Below, piece by piece: positions 23,479 to 35,600 of a DNA stretch of 64,000 nucleotides; positions within the stretch are counted from its first letter, which is position 1, and every line of letters starts with the position of its first letter. The notes beneath the pieces were generated by a model. That model ran no database searches, had not been told where the DNA came from, and saw only the letters and a list, made by a program, of their open reading frames with translations. The translations under genes were made by a program, and so were the position numbers. This DNA comes from Amorphophallus konjac (Eukaryota; Streptophyta; Magnoliopsida; Alismatales; Araceae). The stretch is taken from positions 443,794,053 to 443,858,052 of the forward strand of contig CM040118.1 of the NCBI GenBank assembly GCA_022559845.1, given 5' to 3'.

Positions 23479-26400
23479 TATCACGCCCCGAGATTATGCA
23501 GCGTAAACAATCGGGAACGCGAACAGCCGACATGGTAAGCCTCTTTCAAGCAAGAATAATCAGAGCGTAAAACAATCACACAAAGTAATTGCACAATAAC
23601 TTACTAAAACCTTCACTTTTATTAATAATAACAACCCTAATTCAAATACATGAGACATTGGCTTTCTTAAATTTGCTTGACTCAATAAGAGAAAATTACA
23701 TAGACTCAATCTAGACATTTTGAACTTCCTAAGTCTTCACTCTTTAATCACTCTCGGACCCATCACTGGAATGACCTGAATCCGAATCTGACCCACTGGT
23801 ACTTCCTGACAAGATTGGAAAATAGGTAATGAGCACACTTGCCCAGTAGGTATCTTTGCATCAACATGAAGGCAATGTTAAAGTGATTAATGTCTTAGCT
23901 TTAAAGAGCAAGATAAAATCATGCAGATATGATAAATCACGTGAGTACAACCAAAGTAATAAGACATTATCATGTTTGAGATACGAGACAATGATTGAAC
24001 TAATATAATCAAGCAAGAATTTAATAATGGCCTTTCATGAACAAGAATGTAACAAGAATGTACTAGCAAGACATGTAACAATCACTTAAGTTTTTTTTTT
24101 GCTAAATAGTAAGTACTTCATGTATCAAGTCCGTGTAATCTGTGGATTTTCACTTATTTATAAAGAAAGTACTCCCAACGTAATGCGACGTCAGTAGCAT
24201 CATACCCCATGGTTTGTATAGTATGTTTCCGACAATCAGCCGAGGGGACTAGCATAGAGCCCTTGAACACAATCAGTGCTCGAACTGCATCTTCAAGTAT
24301 AAATCAAGCTACTTCCACGTATATAACAATAAAGTTTGGCCATGTAAGTAACAAGTTCAATAATGGTCTTCAAGATACAATATCATTAAAAGCATGCTCA
24401 AAATATGAATATGAGGGTTCAAGAAATGCATTAATAACTAGGTTATGCCATGGAAATAAATCGGCAGCATAACGGTACATTTCTTAACTTTCAAATTTTA
24501 CTTAAATATCTTTGAAATAGTGTGACAAGTTCTAGATAATCAATTGGACTATCTAGGATCATAGGAATATTAACCCTTGGTCAAACCTCGGGTTAACTGT
24601 ACTTAGGAAAATAGCGGTTGTTTACTGGGCCGTTTCATGAAGAAAGCACTCTAGTTCTGGACCGTTAATGACCAGACTGTTCGATATTTAAAATAGATTA
24701 TCTAGAATCTTTAGTGGTCAAATGAAGAACCATCTAGGATCCGTTAGCGGTCAATTATAGGCCCGCAAGAAGTCATTGGCGGTCAACAATAAGGGCGCTA
24801 ATAATCCAGAAATATAAAAAATAGATAAGTGCTTTCTAGACAATTGGGATTTAATGGTACAACCAGCTCAGTGTCCTGGAGGGAATCCTAAGCTCACGGA
24901 GTCTTACGGAGGCCTTGAAACAAGATTTCCTAGTCCGTTGGAAGGAATATCCAAAGGAGAGGTTATCAAGTCCAAGATTGTGTGCCTAATGTGCATAGGT
25001 GTAACTAATGGTCATATACTGGGATATATGCCATGTACTTTTGAATTTGACTCTATAAATGAGAAGAGAATGTGTATTCCGTGACAATCAATAATAAATC
25101 TCATCAATGTAGCATTTAAACCATGGATTTAATACAAAATATATGAATTTGGCATGAAACTAACTTATGCTTAAAATACTCCCAAGTATAGTAAGGAACC
25201 TTGAAATCTATTGTTGTGACAGTAATAAAATCCATGGTAAGAAATAATACTTAAAACAGGCTTGGAGCATAATTAACTAGGCATATTATAAGTTTAATGG
25301 GCTGTTCTTTATTCAGTCTCGGGTTGACAGAATTCAGAACGTTGGCGGTTAAATTTACAGCCATTTGTAGGGCTTAAGCTATCTATCGTAATGTCTGCTT
25401 GTGGTTCTATAACGGTGAAATCATATGAACACAAACTGTCTATATACTAGCCGCTAATCATCTATAAGCGGTTTATCGTAGGGCCGCTAACCTATGCTGG
25501 CGGTCCATTTTTAGGCCGTTTGGCTTGACAGAAACTAAACAATTGAACTAAATGATAATCCAAGACATATCATGCCTGGAAACCAACATATATAAACGTC
25601 TACCATGATAGAACGAAGAGAGGCCAACAATATGCATGGAATTCTTGTATTATAACTAGAGAATTTTTCAAATTAAATTAAGGCTAAGAGATATTTATGA
25701 ATGATGCACTAGATGCATAGTCCCAACTAAAACATGAAATTCTCGGTCTATAAAGCATGAAATCAAGTGCAACAAGATGTCTTTTAATCCTATAATGATG
25801 TTTTAGCCGTTCATGAGATGACCTACCTCTGTTCTTGGCTTTTAACTTTGAATTTAAGCCTGGAAGTTAACCATAGTTCCCTGCACTTCTTGTGCTAAAC
25901 CAGCAACTTCACGTCCTAATAACTCTTGATTCTCTTGACATAAAGATGTGAAATTTAGATGGTAAGAAGAAGATACAAAGGAGAAAAAAAAGTTCTAAAG
26001 GTGTAACTTCTAAATACCTCGTTTTGGGTCCCTAATTTCCTGATCTTCACCACACCGTTGAACAGTCTCCTGGGTCATAGATGTGGAACCAGCAACTTTG
26101 GGTGCCTCTATCTTCCTGATGGGTTGATCTCCTAGCACGGATTTTTGAGGCAAGTTAGTCCTCAGTATTAGGAATAAAAATCTCAAAAGAACCTACCTGA
26201 ATTAAAGCCGTCTTACCTTAGTTCCACGCAAGCCAAACATAGAGGACGCGCAAGTGAAACCTAGGGTCTATTTATAGGTTTTTGCTAGGGTTTTGTGGAT
26301 TAGATCAATTCTAGAGTCCCTATTTGGCATCAAACCAGCTTTTGAGAGTCCTAAGAATACTTACCAGTCCTTCCATCGCAATCTCTAAGAGTTAAAATGT

Positions 26401-26843
26401 CAAAAATCCTATCCTTTTACTCTTTCTTCATTTCACGGAACTGATAGAAATTAGCAGTCTAGGACTGGACCGCCAACTTTCTCCTAGCAGTCTCGCAACA
26501 GACCGCCTTTACCATTGGGCACCGAATTTGAATTTAATTCAAACTCTTTCATTCATTTATCCACTTAATTATCTTAACAAGGAGTATTTATCCCTTGTAT
26601 TCCGTGAATAAACTAATTAACCTTCTAGAATATGGGCCAAACTTTATGGGCTTGGTCCTTAAGTCCTTTGGGCTTTACTAAAATAGGCTAGGTTAATTGG
26701 TTATCACACTTGGGCTTTAATAATGATTTATTTAACCCAAAAATTCATTTATAAATCCGTTTTGGTCTTTTAAAATTCTTATAAATTCCTAGAAAATTCT
26801 TAAATACTTAAGAAATATTTTATAAAATTTCCGAGACATTACA
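23479..26843 (-). repeat. 5' LTR of Tekay element
   Basis: 3365 bp. The outer end is TGTAATGTCTCGG on the minus strand. The inner end has lost its terminal CA (plus strand TA at 23479-23480 where the other LTR has TG). This copy has the empty site for the Harbinger-like insertion near 26660. Confidence 0.92.
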
Positions 26844-27029
26844 GTATCACCCCCTGGAAAATCAACAAACAAGAACACATCAAAATATGTCAATAACCAG
26901 CATAACGATAAGAGGGAAAAAAACAAAACATAAAAAAAAAACACAAAAAAAATGTTGTTTGAATTGGCGTCGACACAGTTGACATCAATTACCTTAATTG
27001 GTGTCGACTGACTCGGCAGGCCATTCCCC

Positions 27030-27075
<46 letters not shown>

Positions 27076-27522
27076 TTTTGAAATTGACACAAGGAGGGTC
27101 TGGCGCCAATTGTTTAACGTCTTTAGTGGTTTTATTTCCTAAAAAAGACTTTTCTATTTTCTTAAAAAAAAATTTGCGTCAGTCATCCAAGCGTCATTTC
27201 TTTGATTATTTAGGTTTTTGAAAATTAAAAAAAAGGAGTCTGCATCCATCTCTTTGACGCCCTTTTCTAAAAAAATTTCATAAACATAAATACTGAAGGA
27301 ATTGGCGCCACCTGCCGTGGCCGCCAATTCCCATAGTGCTATCGTCTTCCTCCCCTCTTTCAACTGCCACGGTTTTGTTTTGAAAAAAAAATACAGGGCC
27401 AAGGTGATAGGGGCCCACCTTTCTGGGCTCTGGGTCCATGAATGCCCCGTGTAGAGGGCGACGAGGGGGCCTCCTCCTGGGTTCCTCCTCTTCCTCTTCT
27501 TCCACTTCTCCACCATCGCCGT
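26844..27522 (-). pseudogene. 5' remainder of PMD pseudogene: exon start, intron and upstream sequence
   Basis: Bases 26853-26844 are the first ten exon bases after a splice acceptor (TTTTCCAG at 26861-26854), followed on the gene's strand by the exon at 14524. Beyond is intron or upstream sequence with an AT microsatellite (about 27032-27074) and several AATTGGCG words in inverted array (26960-27010, 27105-27115, 27299-27331). A minus-strand frame from 27516 to 27154 has no family resemblance and is not called. The region ends where a copia LTR begins at 27523. Confidence 0.6.
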
Positions 27523-30003
27523 TGTTGGGTCCCGTAGTGCAGGAACACGGATCTAGAGGGGGGGTGAATAGATCCTTCTGCTAATAACTATGTCCAATTA
27601 AAAACATAATCTACCACACAGCGGAATTTAGAAGATTGATAGGATTGAGGAAATTAATCTAAACAAGTTTAAACTTAATTCACTCAATCTCACCGAGCTC
27701 ACACGATTACTTAAACAGATAGTAGAGAACACACAATCACACGAATCAAACCACAAGACACGGAGATTTTTAAGGTGGTTCGGGACCACGACGGGCTCCC
27801 TACGTCCACCCCTCACCAAACCGGTGAGGCTTCACTACACGCTACAAAATGTAGCAACACGGGGACGAACCCCAACACACATACACTGCTTTCGCAGCAA
27901 CACACACACACACGAGGCCTTGCCTCAAACTACAGCCACAGCAGCACACACACACACAGACACACACACACACACACGTTGGGGAACGCTCCCCGAATTG
28001 AATATTTCACACGGAGACACAACTCCGTCCACACACACGTAGGATAATGCCTACACAACCACATGGGAGAAAGCTCCCGACAACACTCGCGGATATACTC
28101 CGCACAAATCGACACACATAAAACAACACACACACTCGGAGATCCCTTTCTCCGAACACACACACAAGGTATTATCTCAAATGTATATGAATCAACAACA
28201 CATATATGCTATGACCCACAAACAAATTATAGAGATGAAAACTAGAAAGTTGCATCAAGAGTAAGAATCCCCCTTCTTCAACAAAATCTGATTCTTCTAG
28301 GCTCTTTGACGGATGATCATGGTCTTGACATCATCTTCTTCCACTCCTCGAACTGATCCTCTTTTCCTTCAAATCCTAGCTCCAATCAAACCTTCATACA
28401 TCAGAAAAATGATTAGCCTCATAAACCTCTCTTCTCTTCAACCTTGTGACCGCACTCCTCCTTCTTCTTCTGCAAGAGAAAGGAATGCATTAGCTCTTGT
28501 TGTTGCTTAGTATGAAAAACACAACATTAATAAGAGGGTAGCAACTAGATGAACAAAAGTGCATTTATATATATGCTGCATCTCTTAGATAATGCATTCA
28601 CAACCTTGAACAATCTCAAACAAAAAGATACAGAAGTGAAAGATCAAGATAACTCCCTCATGAAATGCTTCTGTAGGATGAAGAACGTTCTTGAAGCAAT
28701 TGTGAAGAAATGCAATACAAACAGAGGTTGGATCTTGATTTCGGATGCCCCTTTCAGTTGTATATGATCTTGGGCCTTGATTCAAGCTTCTTCCTTTCGA
28801 TTTCAGCTTCAGAGCAAGGTGGAAGAGGGCTTGGAAGCTTCAACTCCGAACCTGCACACCAAAGAATAGTTTGCAGCCCTCTCTTTAGGGTTTTCACTCC
28901 AATAGGATGTTTTATAAGCTTAGAACGGTCAAGGGACAACTTGGAGACCAGATCCACGAATTAGGGAGTGATATAGGGCATTAGGATGTGATTGGTAGGA
29001 CTTTCGGAGCAAGAAAATGGCGGTCAAAATGTGTGGCTCGAGGTCCGACCGGAATGGGTCGACCCTTGGGGTCGACCCTCGGGCAAACAGAAGCCAAACA
29101 GAACTGATTTTGTGTTCTGTTTTACAGGGGTCGACCCCAAGGGTCGACCCTCGGGCTTCCAGAAACCAAACAGAACATGTTTTGTGTTCTGTTTTACATG
29201 GGTCGACCCCAGGGGTCGACCCTCGCGTTCCCAGAACCCAAACAGCTGGTTCTGGGTTACATGGGTCGACCCCAAGGGTCGACCCTTCCATGGGTCGACC
29301 CCAGGGGTCGACCCTTTCAGGCAGATTACACAAAAAATAGCTCTGCGCGCTTCGGCGACAGGAATTAATTCTCCTAGCTCCGAACTCCGATCGAAGCAAG
29401 ACTGGAGGCGTTGGAAAGAGGACTCCCAGAGCTACAACATATAATTTTTAGAGGGGAGATCCAGCGGTTGGATTGAAAATGGTGAAGACTGTAAGACAGT
29501 TTGAGTTTGAAAAATAACTAAAAATACCATCAAACCAAAGGGAAACAATTGATTAAATGTTACCATAATCCCATGAAGATCAACCATGATTTTTCATCCT
29601 AAAAGACAAGATAAAGCAAGGTGTTAGTTGACAATCAAGATCTTTACATCAAGTATTAACACTATGACCATGTTCACAATAAATTGCTTCGTTGATGTCC
29701 TTAAATGCTTGTTCTTTTGTTGAATCGTTCATGTAAGAATCATGGAGTTCCAATATTGAATTACCATAGCATGATCAACAAATTTGGAATCAAGGTACGT
29801 ATAACAATGTTGAGTCACATTCCATGTGATCAATCCACAAGCTCATCAAACCACATATCATTCCCTCCATTCATTTAGCATTACCAAAGTACACATTCAT
29901 GATATGAGGCTCAATATGACATGATGCTCAATATGAGAGGCTCAATATGACATGATGCTCAAAATGACATTTATCCAAGTATGTTTTCCACATAGGCTTT
30001 TAT
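27523..30003 (-). mobile_element. Copia-3 LTR, incomplete
   Basis: Starts TGTTGGGTCCCG and soon shows the landmarks of this LTR group: GGATCTAGAGGGGGGGTG then AATAGATCC at 27550, GGTGGTTCGGG at 27773 and CCTACGTCCACCCCTCAC at 27801. A CA-rich stretch (27860-28170), a minus-strand TATA region (about 28567-28577) and a palindrome array (29056-29314) follow. The right end is not present: copia-2 starts at 30004. The rest, with any internal part, would lie beyond copia-2, in or after the gap. It may be a solo LTR or part of a full element. Confidence 0.7.
29056..29314. repeat. Array of ten GGGTCGACCC palindromes in five doublets
   Basis: Perfect 10-bp palindromes start at 29056, 29069, 29128, 29141, 29200, 29213, 29263, 29276, 29292 and 29305. 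The two members of every doublet start exactly 13 bp apart. The first three doublets are 72 bp apart (unit includes CAAACAGAAC and TGTGTTCTGTTTTACA), then 63 and 29 bp. Reading frames through it are low-complexity shadows. It lies in U3, upstream of the TATA region on the minus strand. Confidence 0.95.
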
Positions 30004-31539
30004 TGTGTTCGTTGCAATGTATTCAGAGGGGGGGGTGAATGAATAACCTTTAAAAAACTTTCTTCCAATTAAAATACTAGTGCTCAGAACTGCGGAATAA
30101 AAGCACTAAGACTAACTGAAGAAAAACTAATCCAGTCATCTACTGAACCTGTATACAAATATGAAGTGCGCTCTTAGCAAACATCTAATGTGGGCAGCAA
30201 TTAGACAGATCATGCAAACACGCAAAACCACTGTCAAGCATATAGAATGCGCATCAATGAAATGAACACATATGGAAGATCAACCTATCTCGACCCTACG
30301 CATTCATCTAGCGCCAAACACACAAAGAAGACAAACCACTGCACAAAGGGTTTTTAGGTGGTTCGGTCCAACAGACCTACATCCACCCCTCACTCCCAAC
30401 CGGAGTGAGGCTTCCACTAGTCACACTAGCACAGCAGACTCAGTCTGCAACAAATGCTGCCAAACAGCTTGACCAGGGGAACAACCTCCCCTCTTCCTCC
30501 CAACCGGAGGGAGCCACTAGTGACACCAGTCACTAGCAAACCAGAGACGCAAGTCTCTCTTCCTCCAGACCGGAGGGAACACCTAGTCTTGCAACCCACA
30601 AGACTAGAACCGGAGGACCAATCCTCCCTTCCTCCAAACCGGAGGGGAACCTAGAGACCCAAGTCTCTCTTCCTCTGAACACCAGAGGGAAGCACAAGTG
30701 ACACTACGTCACCTGCAAACCAGAGGTCTAGGACCTCTCTTCCTCCCACCCGGAGGGACCCCTGGACTTGAAATCTACAAGCCCAGAACCGGAGGACGAG
30801 CCTCCCTTCCTCTAACCAGAGGGAACCCACAAGTAGCACCCAGCTACTTGCAACCGGAGATAGCGATCTCCCTTCTCCTGAACCAACAGGAGGGACCCCG
30901 ACCTCTCTACAGAGAATCGGAAAAATAGAAAATGGATAGTTTAAAAGAAAAATGAAACCAGCAACAGAAAGCTGAAAAGATAAAAATAGATGTGGCTCTC
31001 GCAGGAGCTGGCTGGCCTGGATTTGATCCACGGTCCAGCAGGAACAAATCTTCAGTTGAAGCTTCTATCACTCTAGCTCACTCTTCTTCTCTGTTCTCCT
31101 TCCTCTACTACTCTTCACACTTCTGCTATCTCTATCTCTCGCTCAAATCTCTCTTTCTCTCTCTTTCTCACTCTCTTTCTCTTCTTCTTTTCCTTTTCTT
31201 CTTCTTCGTCTGGATCGTGGCTCTCTGTATTGACTTCACCTTTCGCCCATTCGATCTCTCTTCTTCTGTGGAAGAAGGTTCATATATATAGCAGGAGCAG
31301 CAGCAGCAGCGGCAGCTCCATCGTGTGACCTCCACACTTTCAGCCCTAAATATTAGGACCACGTGGCAGTCTCTCAGCAGGCTTCATTCCAGCCTCGGAT
31401 TCACGTGCTACCCAGGCACTGGGAAATGTTCTTCCTCGAACCTACAAGGAGATACGAACCATTAAAACTGAGGGCCACAATAACTAAAGTTGCACGAGGT
31501 ATGTGGTAGCAGTTCTAGATGCACTGAGAACGACACAAC

Positions 31540-32300
31540 ATTCAGTAGTGACAAAAATAAACACTACAATGAGAACGACACGAAGTCACTGTAACAAAAC
31601 AATCACTACGAAAAGAACGACACGAGGTAGGATGAGAATAGCACGAAGTAAGGAGAGAACGACACGAGATACATACTGTAACAGAGATGACACTACAAAG
31701 ATACGAATACAAAAAGCACCACGAAATCACGAATACAAAAACAACACGAAGACACGAAGACAAAAACAGAAACCAACACGAAGTGTGGTTTCAACACACG
31801 AAAGACACTAGGTCTAGGAAGAACAACACGAAGACATAATACGGAAACGACACGAGGTGAAACAAGAACGACACGAAGTGCAGTAGTGACAGAAACACAC
31901 ACTACACAGAGAATGACACGAAGTGGCACAGAAAGCAACACGGGGTGTAGGAAACACGACACGAAGACATGAAACAACACAGAGATGAAACAGTAACCGA
32001 CACGAGTTGAAAATAACACGAAGATGAAAACTGAAATCGACACGGAGTGTGGTCAAAGCGAGAAAGACACGAAGTCTAAAGCGAAAAACCAACACGAAGA
32101 CAGAATACAAAGAAACGACTCGAAGTTAGGACAACACTAGGAGAAGACTGCACGAAGTGAAAACAACACGAAGACAGAAGATGCCATGGCTATCACGACA
32201 CGTGATGAAGCAGTGGGACCAGAAAGAAACGACACGAGGAACAACAGTAAGTGACACGAAGTTAAAGAGAAAACAAAACAGCACGAAGACGATGTATGCA
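31540..32300. repeat. Degenerate array of ACACGAAGT-type motifs
   Basis: Several dozen copies of AACGACACGAAGT-like words at irregular spacing of about 15-30 bp. The same array is present in the right LTR (54080-54762) with a few substitutions. Frames through it (Ser-Cys-Arg-rich) are artefacts of the repeat. Confidence 0.85.
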
Positions 32301-32309
32301 ACAGTGCAA

Positions 32310-32640
32310 TGTCTAGACTTGAAATCCAATGCAAAAGGCTGTACAAACTTCATGAAAAGTGCATGATTGTACTGGACGATGTATACACTTAGCCTATGCA
32401 GACCAATGTACAGACTTTGGCGAAGCAAAAGGCTGTATAGACTTGGAGACCCAAAGCCATTGTATAGACTTTGAAATCGAAGACCAATGTGCAGACTGAC
32501 AGTGAAGACTAGTGTGCAGACTTCAAGGAGGTTGGCGTGTCAATGTACAGACTTGATGAAGACTGATACATGAACAGTAATGCATAGACTTAGGAGCATA
32601 TGACACGGCTGTACAGACTTCACGCGTTGACGCTGAACAC
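32310..32640. repeat. Degenerate array of TGTACAGACTT-type motifs
   Basis: About ten copies, for example TGTCTAGACTT, TGTACAAACTT, TGTATAGACTT, TGTGCAGACT and TGTACAGACTT, at 25-40 bp spacing. It follows the ACACGAAGT array directly. Confidence 0.8.
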
Positions 32641-32861
32641 ACTTAGCCTAAGACAATGCATGAACCGAGGAGTTGACCAATCAGCCAAGACTGAACATAA
32701 TCTAATATGCAATGCCATATCAAAACTTATGAAGAACTGCATTATGATCAAAAAGGTGAGTAATAGCATGATGACTCACACAGCAGGATGACTCACAGTG
32801 AATAACACACACAGATCAAGGATCAACTATCAAAATCATATCAAGGCCATCATCAAGATCC

Positions 32862-33030
32862 ATCAAAGCCATCAGCAAAGCCCCAATTGAAATCATCATC
32901 AAAACCATTAGCAAAGCCACAATTGCAATCATCATCAAAACCATTAGCAAAGCCACAATTGCCATCATCATCAAAACCATTAGCAAAGCCACAATTGCAA
33001 TCATCATCAAAACCACAATTGCCATCATCA
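32862..33030. repeat. 36-bp tandem repeat at U3 start
   Basis: About three and a half copies plus a degenerate one of a unit containing AATCATCATCAAAACC and AGCAAAGCCACAATTGC. It lies just inside the LTR end at 33045. Confidence 0.85.
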
Positions 33031-33045
33031 AAACTACAGGGCACA

Positions 33046-33292
33046 AAAATCTCCCCCTTTTTGATGATGGCAACACTACACAGTGAGTCAGTCTGATGAC
33101 TCAAACTATTCTCCCCCTTTGACTTCATCAAAAAGAAAATAGTTTGAGAAAGATAATCCAGTGATGTCATATGAGACACACAAGGTAGTTCAGCAGATGA
33201 GGGTAACACCATTTCAGACGCAATTAAAAACAAGTCTCCCCCTTAGTCAAACAACTTATGCAATCATGCATATGCAACAATACTCCCCCTTT
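33046..33292 (-). other. Polypurine tract of copia-2 with extra copies
   Basis: On the minus strand AAAGGGGGAG stands next to the 3' LTR (33051-33060). Similar tracts recur at 33111-33120, 33235-33244 and 33283-33292. Extra polypurine tracts are known in some plant elements. Confidence 0.65.
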
Positions 33293-35600
33293 GACATGGT
33301 AGATGATATAGAGCTAAAGTAGACAAATAACATGATCAGACAATCTAGCACATTGACCCCTTATGTATATAGTCTCTCAAACAGACCAGAGAATTCTACC
33401 CTTATGATCCATGAAGCAAGAGAAATCTACAAGGGTGAACTCTGGTTAGTCAAAGACAGCAACTCTCATATATGACAACCAGTCTGAATGAAATCACAGT
33501 GATAAAGGGCTATAGGATGAGCAGATTCAACGATTTGTGAAAAATTGAGATAATGAACTTTTCAGCAAGATACCAACTTCATAAAATCAAAATCTTAAGT
33601 TCTGGATTTCTCCATCATAAAAGCTTATGAACCCTTGATTGTCAGATATGGTTTAAGAATGATGTAAACTGAAATTTTTTAAAAGAAATTGTACTCATAT
33701 CTGAACCAACACTTAATAAAAAAGGAACTACAAGCTCATATAAGATTCTAGTTCAACCAACTTCTATCTTAATTAGTTTACTTTCCATGACAGCTTTAAG
33801 AGAAACATAAGTGAATGCTCCTGAATTTTACTTGTTCTTTCAGAATTTGATTTACACTTGTTCAAATCTTTCTTTAAAGAACAATTTTGGTTTATCAACA
33901 CCTTTTGACTTGGAGAGACACCTTGATCAGAGGTCAGAGTCCCCAGTTACTCAGTGTGACAACCGTATTGTTTCTCCCATTTTAGAGAACAGAGATAGCA
34001 TTAAAAGTATCTTTGGCATGAGGATACACCTTGATCAGAGGCCAGAATCCCCAGTTACTCAATACAACTATGCCATTGCTCTGCCATATTTTCACAATAA
34101 TTTCCAATCATCTCTTTAAACAGAGTTAACCATGGTACTTCATGACACAATCCTTTGGACAGGTTTCTCAGTAGCCACAGTCATTGCTCTGTCCATACTT
34201 TTTCTTAAAAAAGGATTCAGAACTAGTTAGTTGTTTAGGAACAACCACATACACTATATATCTCAGTCAACGTAGACATGGATATCAACTTTTCAGATTT
34301 CAGAAAGTCTTACATGAATTTACATGAAGCAGACAGTTCAAGTTTATTAAGAGGTTGAAACAGATATTTTCAAGTTTCTTGTAACCAAACAAGAGTACAT
34401 AAGACTTAAACCACTTCCAATTAACAAATGTTCTTAAGCATGTATAATGGAAGGTTCCTCATTAAAGGTATTTTAACTTTTATGAAGTAGTATTCAGGCT
34501 GAAGGTTTACTTCATATCTTCAGCAGAGTAATTCAAGTGAGAATATTCACTAAACAGCATGATTCTGAAGAATTTTAGCAATTGAGCTGCTCTTGAGCAA
34601 GAGGTTCAAAGTTGACTGAATAGAGAAAGAGCTCTCATTCAGCAGATTTAGGAGAGACAAACAGATACCAATAAGGTATGCATTCGATTTTGAACAACTT
34701 TAGAAGTAGTCAAGAAATCATTTGATACCACTTTAAATGATGGAATCCCTGACACTTCAGATATGACAAGATGAATCATATAGCTGGAGAAGAACGGATT
34801 AAGCAAGCACCCCCTATCTATATGCAGTGATATTTCCCTTCCCCTTTTTTGATTTTTTTTTCAAAGAAGTGATATGCTATGCAATGATTCCCTCTAACTA
34901 AAAACACTGAATCATCCTATATGTCATGCAGACAATGTAGGTGATGAATGACTATGCAAACAACAGATTTAACATGCTATGTAGTAAATAAAAAAAAGTT
35001 GAGTGATTTCAGATGTATGAATAATGCTCCCCCTAAATGTATGCATTCGAATTTATCTTTTTGACATTTTCAATGGAAAGAAATGCAATGCAATTAACTT
35101 CTTGTATGCAGGGGTATGAAGTAAAATATTCACATGAAAATGCAGACATTCTCTGAAATGCAGATTTGACCCTTGGTACTTGGCGGAGAACTTGGCCTAA
35201 AAGACCATCTCACACATAGTAAGAACCTCTAGACAGATTTCCTCTGCCCTTTAGTAGCTTTCCATTTATATACCAAGTGGTCATGCATGATAATGCAATA
35301 CAAACAGTCCTATATGCATCAGATTTTCAATGAATGTATGTCATGTGCATGTTTATGCCATTCTCATATATGCACACAGCTCACAGTACAAACAAGAAAG
35401 CCCACAAAGATCAATGCGAGAGTCAAACCAATTAAAATAAAACATGTATGCATGAAGCTATGATTTCTCAACTCAACCATAATTTTCATTTGAACAGATT
35501 TGAGAAATTTACCTGAATGGGGTTTTATCAACTTGGGTGCCTTGGTTTATTTTCCCCTTTTTATTCTTCAGCTTCCAAGGCACACCTGCAAGTTAGCACA
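33293..35600 (-). other. Non-coding internal region of copia-2 where pol is missing
   Basis: 2.3 kb of AT-rich sequence between gag and the 3' LTR. No protease, integrase, RT or RNase H motif is seen in any frame. A pair of imperfect repeats is present: CACCTTGATCAGAGG with CCAGTTACTCA at 33920-33958 and again at 34027-34061. A plus-strand frame at 33811-34119 spans them and has no known relatives. More C-rich tracts (GCTCCCCCTAA) occur near 34810 and 35020. Confidence 0.6.

Larger units (their letters stand above)
14530..26843 (-). mobile_element. Complete Tekay/Del-type chromovirus (Ty3/gypsy), inactive
   Basis: A 12.3-kb element on the minus strand with two long LTRs, primer site, gag-pol with a chromodomain, polypurine tract and a perfect 5-bp target duplication (GTATC). 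LTR ends on the minus strand are TGTAATGCC and CGGGGCGTGACA, usual for Tekay/Del. The coding part has six nonsense codons in pol and at least one frameshift in gag, so it cannot move by itself. It sits in an exon of the PMD pseudogene and in turn hosts a small DNA transposon in its 3' LTR. Confidence 0.93.
30004..33045 (-). repeat. 3' LTR of copia-2
   Basis: 3042 bp, TGTGTTCG to GGGCACA. It holds the G-run and GTGAATGAATA (30027-30047), GGTGGTTCGGTCC (30358), several short repeats built on CTTCCTCC(N)ACCGGAGG (30490-30890), a CT-rich stretch (31080-31260) and a minus-strand TATA box (about 31281-31293). Three repeat blocks follow in U3: 31540-32300, 32310-32640 and 32862-33030. Confidence 0.9.

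Noticed and set aside
27154..27516. 120-codon minus-strand frame as first PMD exon
   Set aside because: No PMD-like residues, low complexity (EEEEEE, FFF), and no splice donor that I can connect to the acceptor at 26854.
29056..29314. CRISPR-like repeat-spacer array
   Set aside because: Repeats are 10-bp palindromes with shared, not unique, linkers in a plant LTR.
29017..29399. Frames with GSTPRVDP-type repeats on both strands
   Set aside because: Direct product of the palindrome array; similar low-complexity peptides arise on both strands.
31542..32110. Ser/Cys/Arg-rich minus-strand frames that look like small cysteine-rich proteins
   Set aside because: Translation of the ACACGAAGT array inside an LTR; no signal peptide or fixed cysteine pattern.
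33811..34119. 102-codon plus-strand frame as an envelope-like gene
   Set aside because: Opposite to the element's direction, made of a duplicated segment, with no membrane segment.
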